NCBI GenBank assembly: GCA_040954595.2
Contig: CM082588.2
Span: forward strand, 6,262,001 to 6,326,000
Origin: Balanoglossus misakiensis
Lineage: Eukaryota; Hemichordata
Direction of reading: 5' to 3'
DNA length: 64,000 nucleotides
In this document: positions 61,146 to 64,000 of the stretch, in pieces
Layout: each line of letters begins with the position of its first letter
How positions within the stretch are numbered: the first letter of the stretch is position 1
Position numbers and translations under genes: made by a program
The notes under the pieces: generated by a model
Seen by the model: the letters and a program-made list of their open reading frames with translations, nothing else
The model's database searches: none
Told to the model about the DNA's origin: nothing

Positions 61146-62341
61146 ATCCAATTTCTGCAAATAAATTGAGCATCAAATTTTTTAAGGCGTGACAGCCCTG
61201 AACTTGAAAGGTTGGCAGTTATTTTAATATCTCATGAACAGCACTACCAACTGACCATGAAAAAATAATTGCCTTTTTCCTTGAAATTGATTTTATACAA
61301 GAAATTACCATCTTCTCTGTTGAGCCAAATGAACGATGTGAAATTGGCTTGAAAATTACCTGACTGATGAGTCCATTAGCACACGTAAAATGATACTGGT
61401 GCATACGTACAAACCTTATTCAAGCACTGGCTTATATTTTGGCTTTACATGACTGCATCCATGCTCAATATTTTGTTTGAACATCTTAGTTTTTTGCACT
61501 TTGGAACAAAAACATAATCCTATTACTGAACAGGGCTCTGAGAAATTCTTGTAAGAGTGAACAATAACCAATTAATCAAGCGTTTGATTGTAGAAATATT
61601 TCAACAATCTAAAAGGAATTCTCCTTCAAAGAGTCATACAACTCAAGCACCTGTAGAAAATAATGCTCTGCAATCAAATGCTTTTTAACAAAAACTTATG
61701 AATACTACATTTGTTCGATATGCAGGCATAAAATTCCTCTTTACAGAAAACAATGGACATCACATGTGTAGAAATTGCAGCTATGCAGGTTGAAATGTAC
61801 TATTAATGAAATGAAAACAATAATAGAGGTATGACAGAAGCTGCTATCTCGAGAAACTCAGAACCTGGAGGAGATGGGTACCTCCATTAATGGGTACATG
61901 GGCGCAAGTATAATCTACAAGGAAGCTATAGTCTAGAACTTTAAGTAGGTCAGGTTTTTGCCCAGCTGCATGTTATTAGCCAAAATGTTTTCATATACGC
62001 CTCTGAAATTGATGTACTCGTAAGCACCTGAAAATTCTACGCACAATTTATCAAAGACACCAGCTTTTCAACAAAATTGATGAAGTCCCTCCATCCATAT
62101 TTCATAGAGACCATCAAATTGATGTCTCAATAGGGAATACTCTACACGTACACACAGACACTCAATAAACAGAATTAATTCAATTATGGAAATTAAAGAG
62201 GAAATTTAGGTGATTTCTTCGGGCTAGGCATTTATTTTTCCCAGAACTAGACTTGTTTATGGTTCTATACACAATTCACAACCAATGGCATTCTCCATAG
62301 CTCACTGACAAACTGTGTTTATTAAATTGCAATCACATTTA

Positions 62342-62480
62342 CAGTGAAACCTGTTATTACGGACACTTCTCTAATCAGGACACCTCTCTATTACGGACAG
62401 ATTTTACAAGACAAAAGTCATGGTTTAAAAAGAATATTATATCTCTCTATAAAGGACAGATTTTCTGGTCCCAGACAAGT
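62342..62480. mobile_element. pogo/Tigger-like transposon end
   Basis: CAGTGAAACCTGTTATTACG and the following GGACAC repeats resemble the terminal sequence of pogo/Tigger-type Tc1/mariner elements (CAGTGAAACCT ends). The matching opposite end was not found, so this is a fragment. Confidence 0.5.
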
Positions 62481-62569
62481 TTCAGAGTACCCCTCAGCAC
62501 TGGAAATATTCCACAAGATTTGAGGTATATGTACATCACTGATGCAAGTCAACAGGTTTGACTTGTACC

Positions 62570-62583
62570 GTCACCATGGCAAC
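62570..62583. promoter_or_regulatory. X-box-like palindrome
   Basis: GTCACCATGGCAAC fits the RFX consensus with one central AT and a C in the left half. Confidence 0.3.
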
Positions 62584-63626
62584 AGCCCCACAGCTTCATT
62601 TCAGATTTGACCAACTTAAGTTCATATCAATAATGTTTGCCCTTGCAATAATACTCAGAGATTTTAATCCATTAATACTGATAATAAGTTTCATGTAGCA
62701 TTTTTAAAAATATTTTTGTGTGAACAAGCAATCAGCAAATAGAGGCACAATTTATTTTTCATTTAAAAAAGTTGTATTAAATGATTACATTCGGAAACAT
62801 CCATTATCGATGCACTTAAAATATCATAGCGATGGAAAATTGATTGCATAATCTCATAGGTGGATCAACAGCTGTCACTTGAACTGCAAGTGTTATAAAA
62901 AAATTCTCATCAATAAAAACGATTACTACAAAATCAATATCCGGAGTTTGTGCAATTTCACACACCATGGAAACATAAAATTCCAAGCCATATTGACTCT
63001 TCATTGACAATGCAATTATTCAGCCATTGTTTTTGAATTCACATTTTTTATGTTTACAAAGCGTAATTTTGGGGTTATGTAATCCTGAAACAATGGCTAA
63101 AATAATTGTGTGCATACCACTTCAAATATTCAATATTTAGAATTTAAAAAACAATTTATATTATAGGTTTACAGGTACTCAGAGAGTAGAATTTGGCAAA
63201 GTATGCAGCTGACCAATAAAAATTCTGCATTTCGGGATTTAGCATAAACAAGTACTAGAAACATATTTTGCTTCTCGCTGGATTGATTAAAAACGCAAAG
63301 TACATTTTTCGGTTTATGCAGCCGGCAAATGTTAAGTTTAGTATCTGTGACAAATGCATATAAAAGGACGAGTTGCCACAAATAGCTGATGTCACACAAT
63401 GTTCCTACAAAGCCCTTTGATGGTTTCTATTATAAACAGAGCTCTAATGATAAACATATAAACTATAATACCATCCACAATTCAAATATGTTTGAGGCAA
63501 CAGATGGGGCAATTTACTGTGGAGTAAAGGTACCTCATGATCTATACTGTCACTGGATACCATCAAACACTGACGAGAAAAATATAAAAGTGATGTCATG
63601 AATCCATACCTAATCCATATTAGCAC
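62584..63626. other. 1 kb with no recognised gene
   Basis: Very AT-rich, short frames only. Confidence 0.6.
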
Positions 63627-63763
63627 TTTCATTCATTCATTCATTCATTCATTCATTCATTCATTCATTCATTCATTCATTCATTCATTTATTTATTTAT
63701 TTATTCATTCATTCATTCATTCATTCATTCATTCATTCATTCATTCATTCATTCATTCATTCA
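63627..63763. repeat. (ATTC)n microsatellite with ATTT interruption
   Basis: About 137 bp of ATTC units with a short block of ATTT in the middle; same unit as the array at 48 kb. Confidence 0.98.
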
Positions 63764-64000
63764 ATTGAGTAACGAAGGTTCAGCTAAATTATAAGTAGTT
63801 GGAAATGTTTTATAAGTTAAGTGGGCAGTTTGTTGCTTTGTGGAAGGGTTTGGTTTAAATGCGCAATCAAAAAAGGCAAAGTCCAGGATATGAGTGATTC
63901 CAAAGTTATTTCATTGAGAATATTTTTTTTTTAGTTTCTTAGTATTCTTATGGTATACAAGAAGACCGGAAAATGCAAAATGGGTCACACATTGTCCTAC

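Larger units (their letters stand above)
55057..62341. other. 7.3 kb with no recognised gene
   Basis: AT-rich with short frames. Two nuclear-receptor half-site clusters (60841 and 61126) are the only items noted. Confidence 0.6.

Noticed and set aside
48053-63763. Regular ATTC arrays considered as CRISPR-like or satellite arrays
   Set aside because: They are simple tetranucleotide microsatellites without spacers.

Overview
The window is animal nuclear DNA: AT-rich, with short exons separated by kilobase introns, consensus GT-AG splice sites, microsatellites, several MITE families and no compact prokaryotic gene layout. The one gene I can identify with confidence is the 5' part of a dystrophin gene (dystrophin/utrophin family), read on the minus strand from about 24.7 kb down to 1.26 kb and continuing beyond the left edge. 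Repeat content and the abundant TACATGTA-type words suggest a marine invertebrate. Exon structure almost identical to vertebrate DMD makes a deuterostome or a slowly evolving lophotrochozoan likely, but I cannot name the species.

Eight internal exons (20839 down to 1258) join in a single frame with compatible phases at every junction. They encode the whole actin-binding region: the two calponin-homology domains CH1 and CH2, followed by a proline-rich stretch that corresponds to hinge 1. Exons 2-5 are 62, 93, 78 and 93 bp, which are the lengths of human DMD exons 2-5. Human exon 6 is represented here by two exons (89 + 81 bp) separated by a 237-bp intron. Exon 7 is 116 bp (119 in human). The introns are 0.2-4.1 kb, very compact beside vertebrate DMD. 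A short phase-compatible first coding exon (M-start, 28 coding bases) is proposed at 24660-24687. No exon of the spectrin-repeat rod was found in the first 1.26 kb.

The 39 kb to the right of the proposed first exon has no gene I can identify. It may be intergenic or promoter sequence, or an intron leading to a more distal dystrophin promoter. It contains CpG-rich patches, a cluster of RFX-type X-boxes near 26.3 kb, scattered DR1 nuclear-receptor motifs, foldback and MITE elements, long ATTC and ATC microsatellites, and one protein-like open segment at 50808-50932 (+) with a good splice acceptor and a following AATAAA. That segment might be the terminal exon of an unidentified plus-strand gene.

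Mobile DNA is mostly small non-autonomous elements: two Tc1/mariner-like MITEs with TIR TACTGTAAAACGGG, two hAT-like MITEs with TIR CAGTGTTCTCCCC, a pogo/Tigger-like end, a 77-bp foldback element with perfect 33-bp arms and 9-bp flanking duplications, and a dispersed family with copies at 9.75 and 30.3 kb.
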